Below, piece after piece: positions 53,267 through 61,588 of a DNA stretch of 64,000 nucleotides. The translations under genes and the position numbers were made by a program. This DNA is from an uncultured Fretibacterium sp. (lineage in GTDB: Bacteria > Synergistota > Synergistia > Synergistales > Aminobacteriaceae), in contig CAMHMH010000001.1 in assembly GCA_946186205.1 (NCBI GenBank), positions 744,001-808,000 of the forward strand, in the 5' to 3' direction. The notes under the pieces were generated by a model. It saw only the letters and a program-made list of their open reading frames with translations. It was not told the origin of the DNA and did not search any database. Numbering within the stretch: the stretch's first letter is position 1; each line of letters opens with the position of its first letter.

Positions 53267-53784
53267 TTCGATTCGTTCCTTTCGGGATTATTGGTTTGCA
53301 GGAAGGTTAAGCAGGTTTCGCCGTATTCACGCTGTGAAGTGATTGCGAGATTGTGAGGGTTATTGATGAGTGTTACGGGTTCTCTTGCTGAATGCTCAAT
53401 CACCATCAAAGCACCGGGGGAAAATAAAGCGTCAAGATTCGGGAGCGCAGGAAGTGAATCGCACCAGCCGGAATTATACGGAGGATCAGCAAAAACAATT
53501 GTAAACCTCATCTCACGCTTAACGAGCCATGACAATGCCCGCCGAATCTCAAGAGACAAAACGATATTGGAGTCCGAATCTCTGAGACCCCGTTTTATTT
53601 CGTCAGCACGATTCCTGACTCCCTCAACAAATACCGCCCTGTTTGCCCCGCGCCTTAACGCCTCAAGACCGACTCGCCCCGTTCCCGCAAAGAGGTCGAG
53701 AAATTCCGCGCCGTCAATCACATCTCCCAATATGCTGAACAGCGCAGACATTACCCGCCCGGATGTTGGCCGTATATCCTTCAT
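53263..53784 (-). CDS. rsmD: 16S rRNA (guanine966-N2)-methyltransferase RsmD, short N-terminus
   Basis: 173 residues. SAM-binding FLDLFAGTGRVGLEALRRG and the catalytic FADPPY are intact. The protein begins MKDIRPTSGRVMSALFSIL, so the usual first 15-20 residues (an RxxGGxxKGRxL-type strand) are missing; the trmB stop overlaps the ATG by 4 nt, so no upstream extension in frame is available. It methylates G966 of 16S rRNA in known members. Confidence 0.88.
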   Translation of the reverse strand: MKDIRPTSGRVMSALFSILGDVIDGAEFLDLFAGTGRVGLEALRRGANRAVFVEGVRNRADEIKRGLRDSDSNIVLSLEIRRALSWLVKREMRFTIVFADPPYNSGWCDSLPALPNLDALFSPGALMVIEHSAREPVTLINNPHNLAITSQREYGETCLTFLQTNNPERNESN

Positions 53785-54689
53785 GACAATCTTTCAGCCG
53801 CGTTACTCAGAGCACAACGCACAGCCGGAGTCAGGAACGCAAGAGTCGTTTTGTCGAGCCTCAGAAGGAAGCCTTCATCTTTCGGCGCAATGTGAATGTA
53901 AAATTTCTGCTCAAACTCATCATCGCTCGTCAATGTCTCAAGCAGAAATATTTTCCCATCACTGAATGACCTTCCGAACTTCCAGAATGATTTATCCTTT
54001 TTGCCCTCTGAGTTTCTCAGTGACTCTATATCTTCCTGAGTTACTTTGCGCTGAATCTTTATGTGCATTTCCTCTTCAACCCTCCGTGTTACTGTGAATG
54101 CTCGCGACTTTCTGAAGCTCACGCGGTAAATGTTCCTTCCTTCCTCAAGCCATTTGCGCTCGTATTTCGTTGTGATTTCCCTTTGAGGGTTCACCATGAA
54201 ATCTTCCGCCGTTAATGCCTCGTGATTTCCGAGAGTCTGCCACACTTCACGCGAGTATGCCTCATCATCTGAAACCATCACGAACTCCCCGCCGACCTTA
54301 AGCACAGCCGCGAGTCCGTCAGAAAAGTCTTTCGCCGTAACTCTCTTGTGAGCGTCAGAAGTTTTTGACCAGGGACAAGGGAACTGCATCATGATTTTCT
54401 GCAATGACTCATCAGGGAACAATTCACGGAGCATATATCGCGCGTCAGTGTTAATGAGCCGCAAATTTTCCAGACCGTAAGCACGCCTCGCACATCTCAA
54501 TACACAAGCCTGTGAGATTTCAACGCCGTAAAGAAATATATCCGGGTTATTCATCGCGTACTGCACAGTAAATTCACCGTTGCCGAATCCTATCTCAAGC
54601 TCCGTTTTTGATGTTACAGGAAGAAATTTCCCGCTCTCAGGATGAATTATTACGCCGTATTGCGGACGCGCCTGCCTCAAAATGTCCAT
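53781..54689 (-). CDS. trmB: tRNA (guanine-N7-)-methyltransferase TrmB, long form
   Basis: 302 residues. The methyltransferase domain (about 25-190) has LEIGFGNGEFTVQYA, GVEISQACV and the substrate motif FPCPWSKTSDAHKR. A further ~110 residues follow, as in the extended TrmB of some deep-branching bacteria; the typical N-terminal helix is absent. It adds m7G46 to tRNA. Overlaps the phosphomannomutase gene by 13 nt and rsmD by 4 nt. Confidence 0.88.
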   Translation of the reverse strand: MDILRQARPQYGVIIHPESGKFLPVTSKTELEIGFGNGEFTVQYAMNNPDIFLYGVEISQACVLRCARRAYGLENLRLINTDARYMLRELFPDESLQKIMMQFPCPWSKTSDAHKRVTAKDFSDGLAAVLKVGGEFVMVSDDEAYSREVWQTLGNHEALTAEDFMVNPQREITTKYERKWLEEGRNIYRVSFRKSRAFTVTRRVEEEMHIKIQRKVTQEDIESLRNSEGKKDKSFWKFGRSFSDGKIFLLETLTSDDEFEQKFYIHIAPKDEGFLLRLDKTTLAFLTPAVRCALSNAAERLS

Positions 54690-56059
54690 TCGAAATTGGG
54701 AAGCCCCTCGGCTAATACGCGGTCTTTTATGTCGTTCATGATTCGCTCTAATGCCTCCTGAGTTTTTCCCTCACAGCGCACTACCATAACGGGCTGAGTG
54801 TTTGAAGCTCTAATCAGTCCCCAGCCGTCCGGGTAAATTATTCTCACTCCGTCAAGGTCTGAGACTTTGTACTTCTCCCGTGCCTTGTTGGTGATTCGCT
54901 CAGTGATTCCGAATTTCTCATCATCAGGGCAGGGGATTCGTATCTCTTCTGTTGACGGGTAATCGGGAATCGACATCATCAGGCGTGAAAGCGACTCTCT
55001 TCTCTCGGACATTATGCGGAGGAGTCTCCCTGAAGCGTAGAAGGCATCATCATGGCCGTAAAACTCATCAGCAAAGAACATATGCCCGGAATATTCCCCG
55101 GCGAAAAGCGCGCCTATCTCACGCATTTTTGCTTTGATGACTGAATGCCCTGACTTGTAGAAGAACGGCTTGCCCCCAAATTTTTCGGCCAGTTCAGGAA
55201 GCACCATGCTGCATTTCGGCTCAACGAGTACAGCCGCGCCCTTGTGCATTCCGAGTATTTCCTTCCAGTAGAGAGTCATTAGCCGGTCTCCGAATATCAC
55301 ATTGCCTTTGTCATCAACGACTCCGATTCTGTCAGCGTCGCCGTCATAAGCGAATCCCACGTCAGCACCTTCAGCCCTGACTCGCGCTATAACGTCCTGC
55401 AAGTTTTCGCGTTTCTGCGGGTCCGGGTGGTGATTCGGGAATCTTCCGTCAGGCTCATCATAAAGAGATATGCACTCACAGCCGAGCATCTCAAAAAATT
55501 TCCGTGCTGTTAAACCTGCCGCGCCGTTTCCTGAGTCGCATACAACTTTGAAGCGTTTTGTGAAAGGGAGATCAAATTTTGACACGAGCATTTTCAGATA
55601 TTCGTCATCAATTTTTGCGTGAGTCAATTTCCCGCTGCCTGACTCAAAATTTTCTGACTCCGCTATGTCGTGAATGTTCATTACCTCGCTGCCCCAGAGA
55701 GTCCCGCGCTCAAAGCAAAGTTTCAGCCCGTTCATGTCCGGGGGGTTGTGAGAGCCTGTTACCATCACTCCGCCGTCAGCATTGAAATGTATCATGCTCC
55801 AGTAAAGCATCGGAGTCGTAACGAGTCCGACATCAACAACATCGAGTCCCGCCGACAAAATTCCCTCAGTCATGGCCGATTTGATTCGGGGTGTTGAGAG
55901 TCTCGCGTCGCCTCCGATTGTTACGCACGACTTAACGCCCGCACGGATAAGCCACGATGCATAAGCGCGCCCGATCGCTTTCACAATTTCGTCTGTCAGT
56001 TCTTTGTCAGCATTCCCGCGAATGTCATACTCACGGAAAATATTTGCAGGTATCTTCAT
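54677..56059 (-). CDS. Phosphomannomutase/phosphoglucomutase (AlgC type)
   Basis: 460 residues, alpha-D-phosphohexomutase family. The phosphoserine loop is TGSHNPPDMNG, the Mg site DGDADRIG, the sugar-binding loop GEYSGHMFF and the phosphate-binding loop RASNTQPVMVVRCEG. It interconverts hexose-1- and 6-phosphates for polysaccharide or glycogen metabolism. Start 56059 (MKIPANIFREYDIRG) matches the family; a TTG-initiated frame to 56107 would begin inside the promoter-like TATGAT. Confidence 0.93.
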   Translation of the reverse strand: MKIPANIFREYDIRGNADKELTDEIVKAIGRAYASWLIRAGVKSCVTIGGDARLSTPRIKSAMTEGILSAGLDVVDVGLVTTPMLYWSMIHFNADGGVMVTGSHNPPDMNGLKLCFERGTLWGSEVMNIHDIAESENFESGSGKLTHAKIDDEYLKMLVSKFDLPFTKRFKVVCDSGNGAAGLTARKFFEMLGCECISLYDEPDGRFPNHHPDPQKRENLQDVIARVRAEGADVGFAYDGDADRIGVVDDKGNVIFGDRLMTLYWKEILGMHKGAAVLVEPKCSMVLPELAEKFGGKPFFYKSGHSVIKAKMREIGALFAGEYSGHMFFADEFYGHDDAFYASGRLLRIMSERRESLSRLMMSIPDYPSTEEIRIPCPDDEKFGITERITNKAREKYKVSDLDGVRIIYPDGWGLIRASNTQPVMVVRCEGKTQEALERIMNDIKDRVLAEGLPNFEWTF

Positions 56060-56105
56060 GGTGAAGTCATCTTCTTTCTTTGTGGATTGGCCTATCATAG
56101 CACAC

Positions 56106-56142
56106 AAAAAACGGGGAACAGGTTTTTGCGCCCATTCCCCGG
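56106..56142 (-). terminator. Terminator after gntP
   Basis: On the minus strand CGGGGAATGGG pairs with CCTGTTCCCCG and is followed by six T. It is strong and isolates gntP from the mutase gene. Confidence 0.88.
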
Positions 56143-56160
56143 AAAATTTTTGCGTGAAGT

Positions 56161-57525
56161 TTACAGCATGTACAATGAGATTGCATATATCGCTAGGACA
56201 GCAACGACTCCCTGTATCAACGTCGCCATTGTCTGAGCCTTGTACGCAGTGTTGAGATCCATATCGCTGAACTGAGTCACAACCCAGAAGTACGAGTCAT
56301 TAGCGTGTGATACGACCATTGCCCCGCTGCCGATTGCGAGAGTCGCCAATACTCCGCCCATAGGAGAGCCGAGTCCCAATGATGCTAGCATGGGCGCGAT
56401 GATCTGGGCTGTTGTAACGATTGCTACGGTTGATGATCCTTGAGCAGTCTTGAGAGCCGCCGCGATGATAAACGGAAGGAATATCCCGAAATTGTAGGAC
56501 GCTAAAGCCTCGCCGATGTAATGACCGACTCCCGAAGCCGAAATGACCGCGCCGAGTCCGCCGCCTGCCGCCGTAATCATGATGATGTTCGCGCCGTCTT
56601 TGACTCCCGCGCCTATCCAGCCGTTTGTTACTTCCTCAGTGAACGGTGCGAGGAAGAAGCAAAGTATTACGCCTATCGACAAAGCTATAACGGGATTGCC
56701 CAAGAATGACGAGACAATGAAGAGAGTTGACTCTTTTCCGCCGATTTTCGCGAGGGTTGAAGGGTAGCTGATGAATGAGCTGAACGCGATCAGGATTAAC
56801 GGAATCAGAATCGGTGCGAATGATTTGAACGCTGAAGGAAGAGTCCCATACTTAGCTTTGAGCTCCTCATATGAGCCGCCTTCCTCTGTGTTTGAGTCGA
56901 AAGGCACCGGGAGCTTCGGCCCTGCGATTAGCGCGTAAATATATCCGGCGATGACAGAAATAATTGACACACCGATTCCCCACATGATGACCATTCCGAG
57001 ATCTGCTCCGAGTTCATTTGCAGCTGCTATCGGTCCGGGCGTGGGAGGAACAAGAGTATGTGTCGCGTAGAGTCCTGTTGAAAGAGCGATTGCCATTGTC
57101 GACAAACTGACTTTGCTTCTGCGTGCCAATGACTTGTTGAGCGACGAGAGAATTACGAAGCCTGAGTCGCAGAATACGGGAATTGATACTACCCAGCCTA
57201 TGAGACTCATTGCGAGGGCAGGACGCTTTTCACCGACGACATGAAGAACCGAGTCGGCCATCGTGAAGGCAGCCCCGGACTTTTCGAGCATTGCGCCGAT
57301 AATCGTGCCGAGAAGAATCACTATGCCTATTCCCCGGCATGTTCCTCCGAAGCCGTTGAGTATAGTGTCGAGGACTTTAGCCGGAGCCATTCCGACAGCG
57401 AGTCCCATTGCGAGGGCGACAGCGAATAACGCGACGAAAGGATGAAACTTCATCTTAGAGATTAACAGCACCATTAAGATAATGGCCACAACAAGAATGA
57501 CTACTAACATAGAGCCTTGAACCAT
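56161..57525 (-). CDS. Gluconate:H+ symporter family permease (GntP)
   Basis: 454 residues with about twelve helices. GntP features include GFGGTCRGIGIVILLGTIIG (20 residues), HTLVPPTPGPIAAANELGAD, and AQGSSTVAIVTTAQI. Members carry gluconate, fructuronate or other small hydroxy acids. It stands alone with its own terminator and no kinase neighbour, so the substrate cannot be inferred from context. Confidence 0.9.
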   Translation of the reverse strand: MVQGSMLVVILVVAIILMVLLISKMKFHPFVALFAVALAMGLAVGMAPAKVLDTILNGFGGTCRGIGIVILLGTIIGAMLEKSGAAFTMADSVLHVVGEKRPALAMSLIGWVVSIPVFCDSGFVILSSLNKSLARRSKVSLSTMAIALSTGLYATHTLVPPTPGPIAAANELGADLGMVIMWGIGVSIISVIAGYIYALIAGPKLPVPFDSNTEEGGSYEELKAKYGTLPSAFKSFAPILIPLILIAFSSFISYPSTLAKIGGKESTLFIVSSFLGNPVIALSIGVILCFFLAPFTEEVTNGWIGAGVKDGANIIMITAAGGGLGAVISASGVGHYIGEALASYNFGIFLPFIIAAALKTAQGSSTVAIVTTAQIIAPMLASLGLGSPMGGVLATLAIGSGAMVVSHANDSYFWVVTQFSDMDLNTAYKAQTMATLIQGVVAVLAIYAISLYML

Positions 57526-57617
57526 TGCGGGAAGATCCCCTTTCTGAAAAATTTTTGTGAATGGAAAATGAATCGTGTAGAATTATACGCAACTTTTCAC
57601 AGAAGGTGATTAGCAAA

Positions 57618-58199
57618 ATGAATGAACGCATGAAGATGACAGCGGGGGAAATGTACAATCCTGCCGATGAAGAACTGTACATGCTGAGGACGAAAGCTCA
57701 CAGGCTCTGCATGATGTACAACGCTCTTTATGACACAGACGAGGAGGAACGCTACAAGATTCTGCGCGAGCTTCTGCCGTATTCAGATCACGAGGCATAC
57801 TTTCAGGGGCAAATATTTTTCGACTACGGAATAAATATACATATCGGGAAAAACTTTTACGCGAATTTCGGAACAACGATTCTTGACGTATGCCCGGTAA
57901 CAATCGGCGATAATGTCATGCTCGGAACATATGTATCACTCGTAACTCCGATGCACCCGTTCAGATGGCAGGAACGGAACATTAAGACGGACGAAGCCGG
58001 GAATCTCTTTGCTCTTGAGTACGGCAAACCTATAACGATTGGCAGCAACTGCTGGATAGCCTCAAACGTAACTGTAATCGGAGGGGTAACGATCGGCGAG
58101 GGCTGTGTGATCGGAGCGGGAAGCGTTGTAACGAGGGACATACCTGCGGGAGTTTTGGCCGCCGGGAATCCGTGCAGAGTCATAAAATCGATTGAGTGA
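57618..58199 (+). CDS. Maltose/galactoside O-acetyltransferase-like protein
   Basis: 193 residues. The N-terminal Mac domain (about 5-60; MTAGEMYNPADEEL, KAHRLCMMYNAL) and a hexapeptide-repeat left-handed beta-helix (about 75-185; VTIGDNVMLGTYVSL, ITIGSNCWIASNVTVIGGV, CVIGAGSVVTRDIPAGVLAA) are plain; the catalytic His is in TPMHPFRW. It transfers acetyl from acetyl-CoA to a sugar hydroxyl. Start 57618 has GAAGGTGA upstream; the longer frame from 57561 does not. Confidence 0.92.
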   Translation: MNERMKMTAGEMYNPADEELYMLRTKAHRLCMMYNALYDTDEEERYKILRELLPYSDHEAYFQGQIFFDYGINIHIGKNFYANFGTTILDVCPVTIGDNVMLGTYVSLVTPMHPFRWQERNIKTDEAGNLFALEYGKPITIGSNCWIASNVTVIGGVTIGEGCVIGAGSVVTRDIPAGVLAAGNPCRVIKSIE

Positions 58200-58207
58200 A
58201 AAAATGA

Positions 58208-58241
58208 CCTCCCTTTGCGTTAGGGAGGCCGTTAATTTTTT
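58208..58241 (+). terminator. Terminator after the acetyltransferase gene
   Basis: CCTCCC TTTGCGTTA GGGAGG stem followed by GTTAATTTTTT. The loop resembles that of the repeated CCCCC/GGGGG terminators. Confidence 0.8.
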
Positions 58242-58244
58242 GTG

Positions 58245-59285
58245 CTACATTTTCAGGAAATCCGGCAAAACTTTCTCAAGCTCATCAAACGGATATTCCC
58301 CGCATGATTTACCCTCACGGAACAATACCGCCCCGCTTGGAGTCCCTGCGATTCCGAACTGCGCATGCCTCGCTTCTTTCGGGCCGTTGACCTCGCACCC
58401 CATCACAGCAACCGACACGCCGTCAGGAAGATTCGCTAACATAGGCTCAACAATCTTCACGAGATTCATGACATCAGCGCGCCTTCTTCCGCAAGTGGGA
58501 CAAGAGATCAGATTCACTCCGCGAGTCCGAAGCTCTAACGCCTTCAGAATCTCATAGCCGACTCGCACTTCCCTTTCAGGCTCATCCGTCAATGACACGC
58601 GCAAAGTATCACCGATTCCCCTCATCAATAACGCCGAAATACACGCAGTGCCCTTCACGACTCCTCCGTCGCCCGGCCCTGCCTCAGTGAGTCCAATGTG
58701 CATTGGGAAATCAGGATATGCCGACGCGATAAGCTCATTTGCCCGGACGCATTCAGGAACGCTTGAGGATTTCGCCGACAAAATTATGTCCGTGAAATTG
58801 TGACTCAGCAATAATTCTGCCTGCTCGCGCACAGCAATGAAGAGAGCTTCTGCCCTGTCGCCTTTTGCCGCGTCAAGCTGGGACTGTGATACGCTTCCTC
58901 CGTTCGCGCCGATTCGAATCACAACGCCTGAATCTTTCGCGCATGATATTACGTCATTGAGCCGGGACAAAGGCATGTTGCCGGGATTGATTCTGATTGC
59001 CTTGCAGCCGGACTCCATCGCAAGAATCGCTAATGCAGGGTCAAAATGAATATCCGCCATAATCACGAGCCGAGTCGACTCAACGAGAGCTTTCAGATCC
59101 GGGGCATATTTCGCGTGAGGAAGAGCAGCCCTCGCCATCTCGCACCCGGACTTTATGAGCCTCTCACACTGTGCTGTGCATTCGTCGCGTTTGTCGAGGG
59201 AAATTTTCAGCATGCTTTCGACTCGCACGGGAGCATTTCCGCCGATTGTGAGTCCGTTAATGTTTACTTGTCGTTTGCTGTTCAT
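58245..59285 (-). CDS. ispG: 4-hydroxy-3-methylbut-2-enyl diphosphate synthase IspG
   Basis: 346 residues; the [4Fe-4S] enzyme of the MEP isoprenoid route. The three cluster Cys are at 262, 265 (SCPTCGRRR) and 297 (GCEVNGP), with the following Glu. TIM-barrel features include VIMADIHFDP, AIRINPGNM and HIGLTEAGP. It follows rseP by 3 nt; the usual third partner dxr is not seen. Confidence 0.95.
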   Translation of the reverse strand: MNSKRQVNINGLTIGGNAPVRVESMLKISLDKRDECTAQCERLIKSGCEMARAALPHAKYAPDLKALVESTRLVIMADIHFDPALAILAMESGCKAIRINPGNMPLSRLNDVISCAKDSGVVIRIGANGGSVSQSQLDAAKGDRAEALFIAVREQAELLLSHNFTDIILSAKSSSVPECVRANELIASAYPDFPMHIGLTEAGPGDGGVVKGTACISALLMRGIGDTLRVSLTDEPEREVRVGYEILKALELRTRGVNLISCPTCGRRRADVMNLVKIVEPMLANLPDGVSVAVMGCEVNGPKEARHAQFGIAGTPSGAVLFREGKSCGEYPFDELEKVLPDFLKM

Positions 59286-59288
59286 GGC

Positions 59289-60341
59289 CTAATGAGTGAG
59301 AAACAAATTGTAGACATCCTTGCACGTAACAAGAATCATCAGCGAAATCAACACGACAAATCCCGCTGTGTGAATCCAGTTCTCGACCTTCTCAGGAAGT
59401 CTTCTGCGCAATACTATCTCAAGCACAACGAACAAGAGCCGCCCTCCGTCAAGCGCAGGAATGGGAAAAAGATTCAGTATTCCGAGATTAAGAGCGATGA
59501 TTGATATGAAGGAAATGAATCCCCACAAGCCCGACTGTAAAGCATGGCCGGACATTGAAGCGATGCCGACGGGGCCGGTTACGTCTGCTTCCTGATAGCC
59601 CATGACTAACTCAGCGAGTCCGCGAAGCATCATCAATGTCATTCTGTAGATATAGCCCGCAGAGTTCCTGAAAGCCATGAAGATTCCGTAACGCACATAT
59701 GACGGTGATACGCCTAACATGGGGCGGCCGTATTCCTCATTGTTTGGTATGCTGACGGTTAATGATAATGTTTCGTTGCCTCGTTTGACTGTGAGTGAGA
59801 CTGACTCATTTTTGGCGGCTTCGACTCGAATCTTCTCTGACATTTCGCGCCATCTTGTTACTGACTCGCCGTTGACTTTCTGAATCTCATCGCCGACTCT
59901 GAGTCCTGCAATTTCTGACGGGAAACCGGGCATAATCTCGCCGATTTTTGTGCTGTCCATGTCGAGAATGCCATTGCCCCAGAGATATAACGCCATCAGC
60001 AAGACAGCAAGAAGAATGTTGAACGCCGAGCCGTTAAGGAGGATGAGGAATCTTTTCCACGCTGATTGTTCGTTGAAGCCTTTGCCGGGGATAACTTTCT
60101 CGCCGTCGTCCTCTTCATTCATTCCCGCGAGTCTGCAGAAGCCCCCGACAGGAAACGCGCGCAATGACCATAACATTCCGTTTTTGTCCCGGTGCTGAAG
60201 GAGAGCCGGCCCCATTCCGAACGCGAACTCGTGAACCTGAACGCCTAAAATTTTTGCGGTGATGTAGTGTCCGTATTCATGTACGACAACGCAGACTGCT
60301 ATAACGATTACGAAAGCTATAACGCTCATAAGCAAATGCAA
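59289..60341 (-). CDS. rseP: RseP-type site-2 protease (zinc intramembrane metalloprotease)
   Basis: About 350 residues. HEYGH in the first helix is the zinc site, NLFPIPALDGGR the second active-site motif, and a PDZ domain (GFPSEIAGLRVGDEIQKVNG) lies between. It cuts transmembrane anti-sigma factors or signal-peptide remnants. TTG at 60341, 10 nt after AGGGAG, was chosen; ATG 60329 is the alternative. A long frame to 60437 overlaps the glycosyltransferase and has no ribosome site. Confidence 0.9.
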   Translation of the reverse strand: MHLLMSVIAFVIVIAVCVVVHEYGHYITAKILGVQVHEFAFGMGPALLQHRDKNGMLWSLRAFPVGGFCRLAGMNEEDDGEKVIPGKGFNEQSAWKRFLILLNGSAFNILLAVLLMALYLWGNGILDMDSTKIGEIMPGFPSEIAGLRVGDEIQKVNGESVTRWREMSEKIRVEAAKNESVSLTVKRGNETLSLTVSIPNNEEYGRPMLGVSPSYVRYGIFMAFRNSAGYIYRMTLMMLRGLAELVMGYQEADVTGPVGIASMSGHALQSGLWGFISFISIIALNLGILNLFPIPALDGGRLLFVVLEIVLRRRLPEKVENWIHTAGFVVLISLMILVTCKDVYNLFLTH

Positions 60342-60394
60342 GCTGTATACACTCCCTAATTCTTTATGGAAATTTTCACATAGTATACAGCAAA

Positions 60395-61447
60395 TTATTT
60401 TCTGCGCGGCTTGTGGATGTGGAGAAACACAAGACATCTTTTGATGAATGTTTTCAGCTTCTGCTTCAATGAATGCTTTGACTTAGTATAGTAGATGCCC
60501 GAGTATTTCTTGATGTAATTCACGAGCTTGGAATAAGTATTGCTGTTACGCTTGACAGGTGCTTTATACATGGCATCCACAGCACAGAGGTAAAAATTTG
60601 CTTCGATTTGTTCTGAAGCTCTTTTCGGGAGATCTTTGCGGGCATAAATTTTTTCCAGGGCGTAAAGCTCGCGGTGGTATCCGTCTTCTGTGTAAATTTT
60701 AGCGGAGTCTCTGGTCAGCCCTTCATTTTCATGCTGAACATAACAGTACAGCCAGTAATCAATATAGCAGACTTTGACATTCTTCCTGCTGAGTATAATA
60801 TTAATGAACCAGTCAACATCTTCACAGTAGTGCAGGTTTTCATCAAAGCGTATATCTCCTATAAATTCGCGGCTCAAGGCTTTGTTGTGGGTGAAGCCTC
60901 CGACTTTGTTGCTTTCAAGAATCCTTACGCATAATTCCTCGCCGTCAGAAATTTCAGCGTCATCACTCTTCATATCCTGAGCATCGTATACGGGGAAACC
61001 TTCTGCCGGAATATTCATGCTTGTGTAGTGCCGGAACACGATCGCATCAGGCCGGCCTAGTACCTCTATTGCTTTTGACAGCACGGAAACCAGACAAGGG
61101 GAGGCGTAATCATCAGAATCACAGAACGTGATATATTTGCCTCTGCACTGAGCGAGCGCGATATTCCGGGCATGTCCCGGCCCGCGGTTTTCGGTGTGGG
61201 TTACGTGTATGAAGGGATATTTGTCGGCATAGGAGTCGCAGATTTCCCCGCTGCTGTCTGTTGAACCGTCATCGGTGATGATTATCTCGTAATTTCGTTC
61301 GGGGATTTCCTGATTTATGAGGCTGTCGAGGCATTTGGCTAAATACTTCTCTGTGTTGTATACGGGGATTATGATACTTATTTCCGGCCATGAGTTATGG
61401 CTGTCGGCTGTCGGCTGTCGGCTGATTGTAGCGATATTATCCGGCAT
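60395..61447 (-). CDS. Glycosyltransferase family 2 protein with 5' heptanucleotide repeat
   Basis: 350 residues. The GT-A domain starts at about residue 22 (EISIIIPVYNTEKYLAKCLD) and has TDDGSTDSSG and the DxD-like FCDSDDYASP; further motifs are HNKALSREF and YCEDVDW. The C-terminal 100 residues are helical and basic. It would add sugars to a surface glycan. Start ATG 61447 has AAAGGA upstream. The first ~20 residues are not part of the family domain and are encoded across 3.7 copies of GGCTGTC (plus strand), a repeat that changes frame if its number changes. Confidence 0.88.
   Translation of the reverse strand: MPDNIATISRQPTADSHNSWPEISIIIPVYNTEKYLAKCLDSLINQEIPERNYEIIITDDGSTDSSGEICDSYADKYPFIHVTHTENRGPGHARNIALAQCRGKYITFCDSDDYASPCLVSVLSKAIEVLGRPDAIVFRHYTSMNIPAEGFPVYDAQDMKSDDAEISDGEELCVRILESNKVGGFTHNKALSREFIGDIRFDENLHYCEDVDWFINIILSRKNVKVCYIDYWLYCYVQHENEGLTRDSAKIYTEDGYHRELYALEKIYARKDLPKRASEQIEANFYLCAVDAMYKAPVKRNSNTYSKLVNYIKKYSGIYYTKSKHSLKQKLKTFIKRCLVFLHIHKPRRK
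61399..61424. repeat. Heptanucleotide tandem repeat GGCTGTC x 3.7
   Basis: Three exact copies of GGCTGTC and five bases of a fourth (plus strand), inside codons about 8-17 of the glycosyltransferase gene. Seven is not a multiple of three, so slippage would shift the frame. Confidence 0.85.
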
Positions 61448-61488
61448 TGTCAATTATTCCTTTCATGTGATTATTGTGATGGAAGTAT

Positions 61489-61571
61489 AAAAACAGGCTG
61501 AGTCCCATTGCGCTACGTCCGAAACGCCCCCTGACCCGAAATCAGGTGCGCACATCATGACTCAAAACCTG
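61489..61571 (-). ncRNA. Multi-branched structured RNA element with U-tract
   Basis: Paired parts (plus coordinates): CAGG 61494-61497 with CCTG 61568-61571; TGAGTC 61499-61504 with GACTCA 61559-61564; TGCGC 61509-61513 with GCGCA 61548-61552; hairpin CCTGA/TCAGG (61530-61534, 61542-61546) with 7-nt loop; smaller hairpin at 61515-61527. On the minus strand the outermost stem is followed by five U. It lies between malY and the glycosyltransferase gene, so it may be a complex terminator or a cis-regulatory RNA. The fold is by eye. Confidence 0.45.
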
Positions 61572-61588
61572 CTGACGGAAATTATACT

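Noticed and set aside
43600-53300. Prophage or integrative element covering the accessory region.
   Set aside because: No integrase, transposase, phage structural gene, tRNA junction or flanking direct repeat was seen; core genes such as coaD lie inside.
61497-61560. Possible tRNA gene: the minus strand has an anticodon-arm-like hairpin with a 7-nt loop and a GCGCAC stretch.
   Set aside because: No T-arm (GTTC-type) sequence, no proper D-arm and no normal 7-bp acceptor stem; kept as a structured element only.
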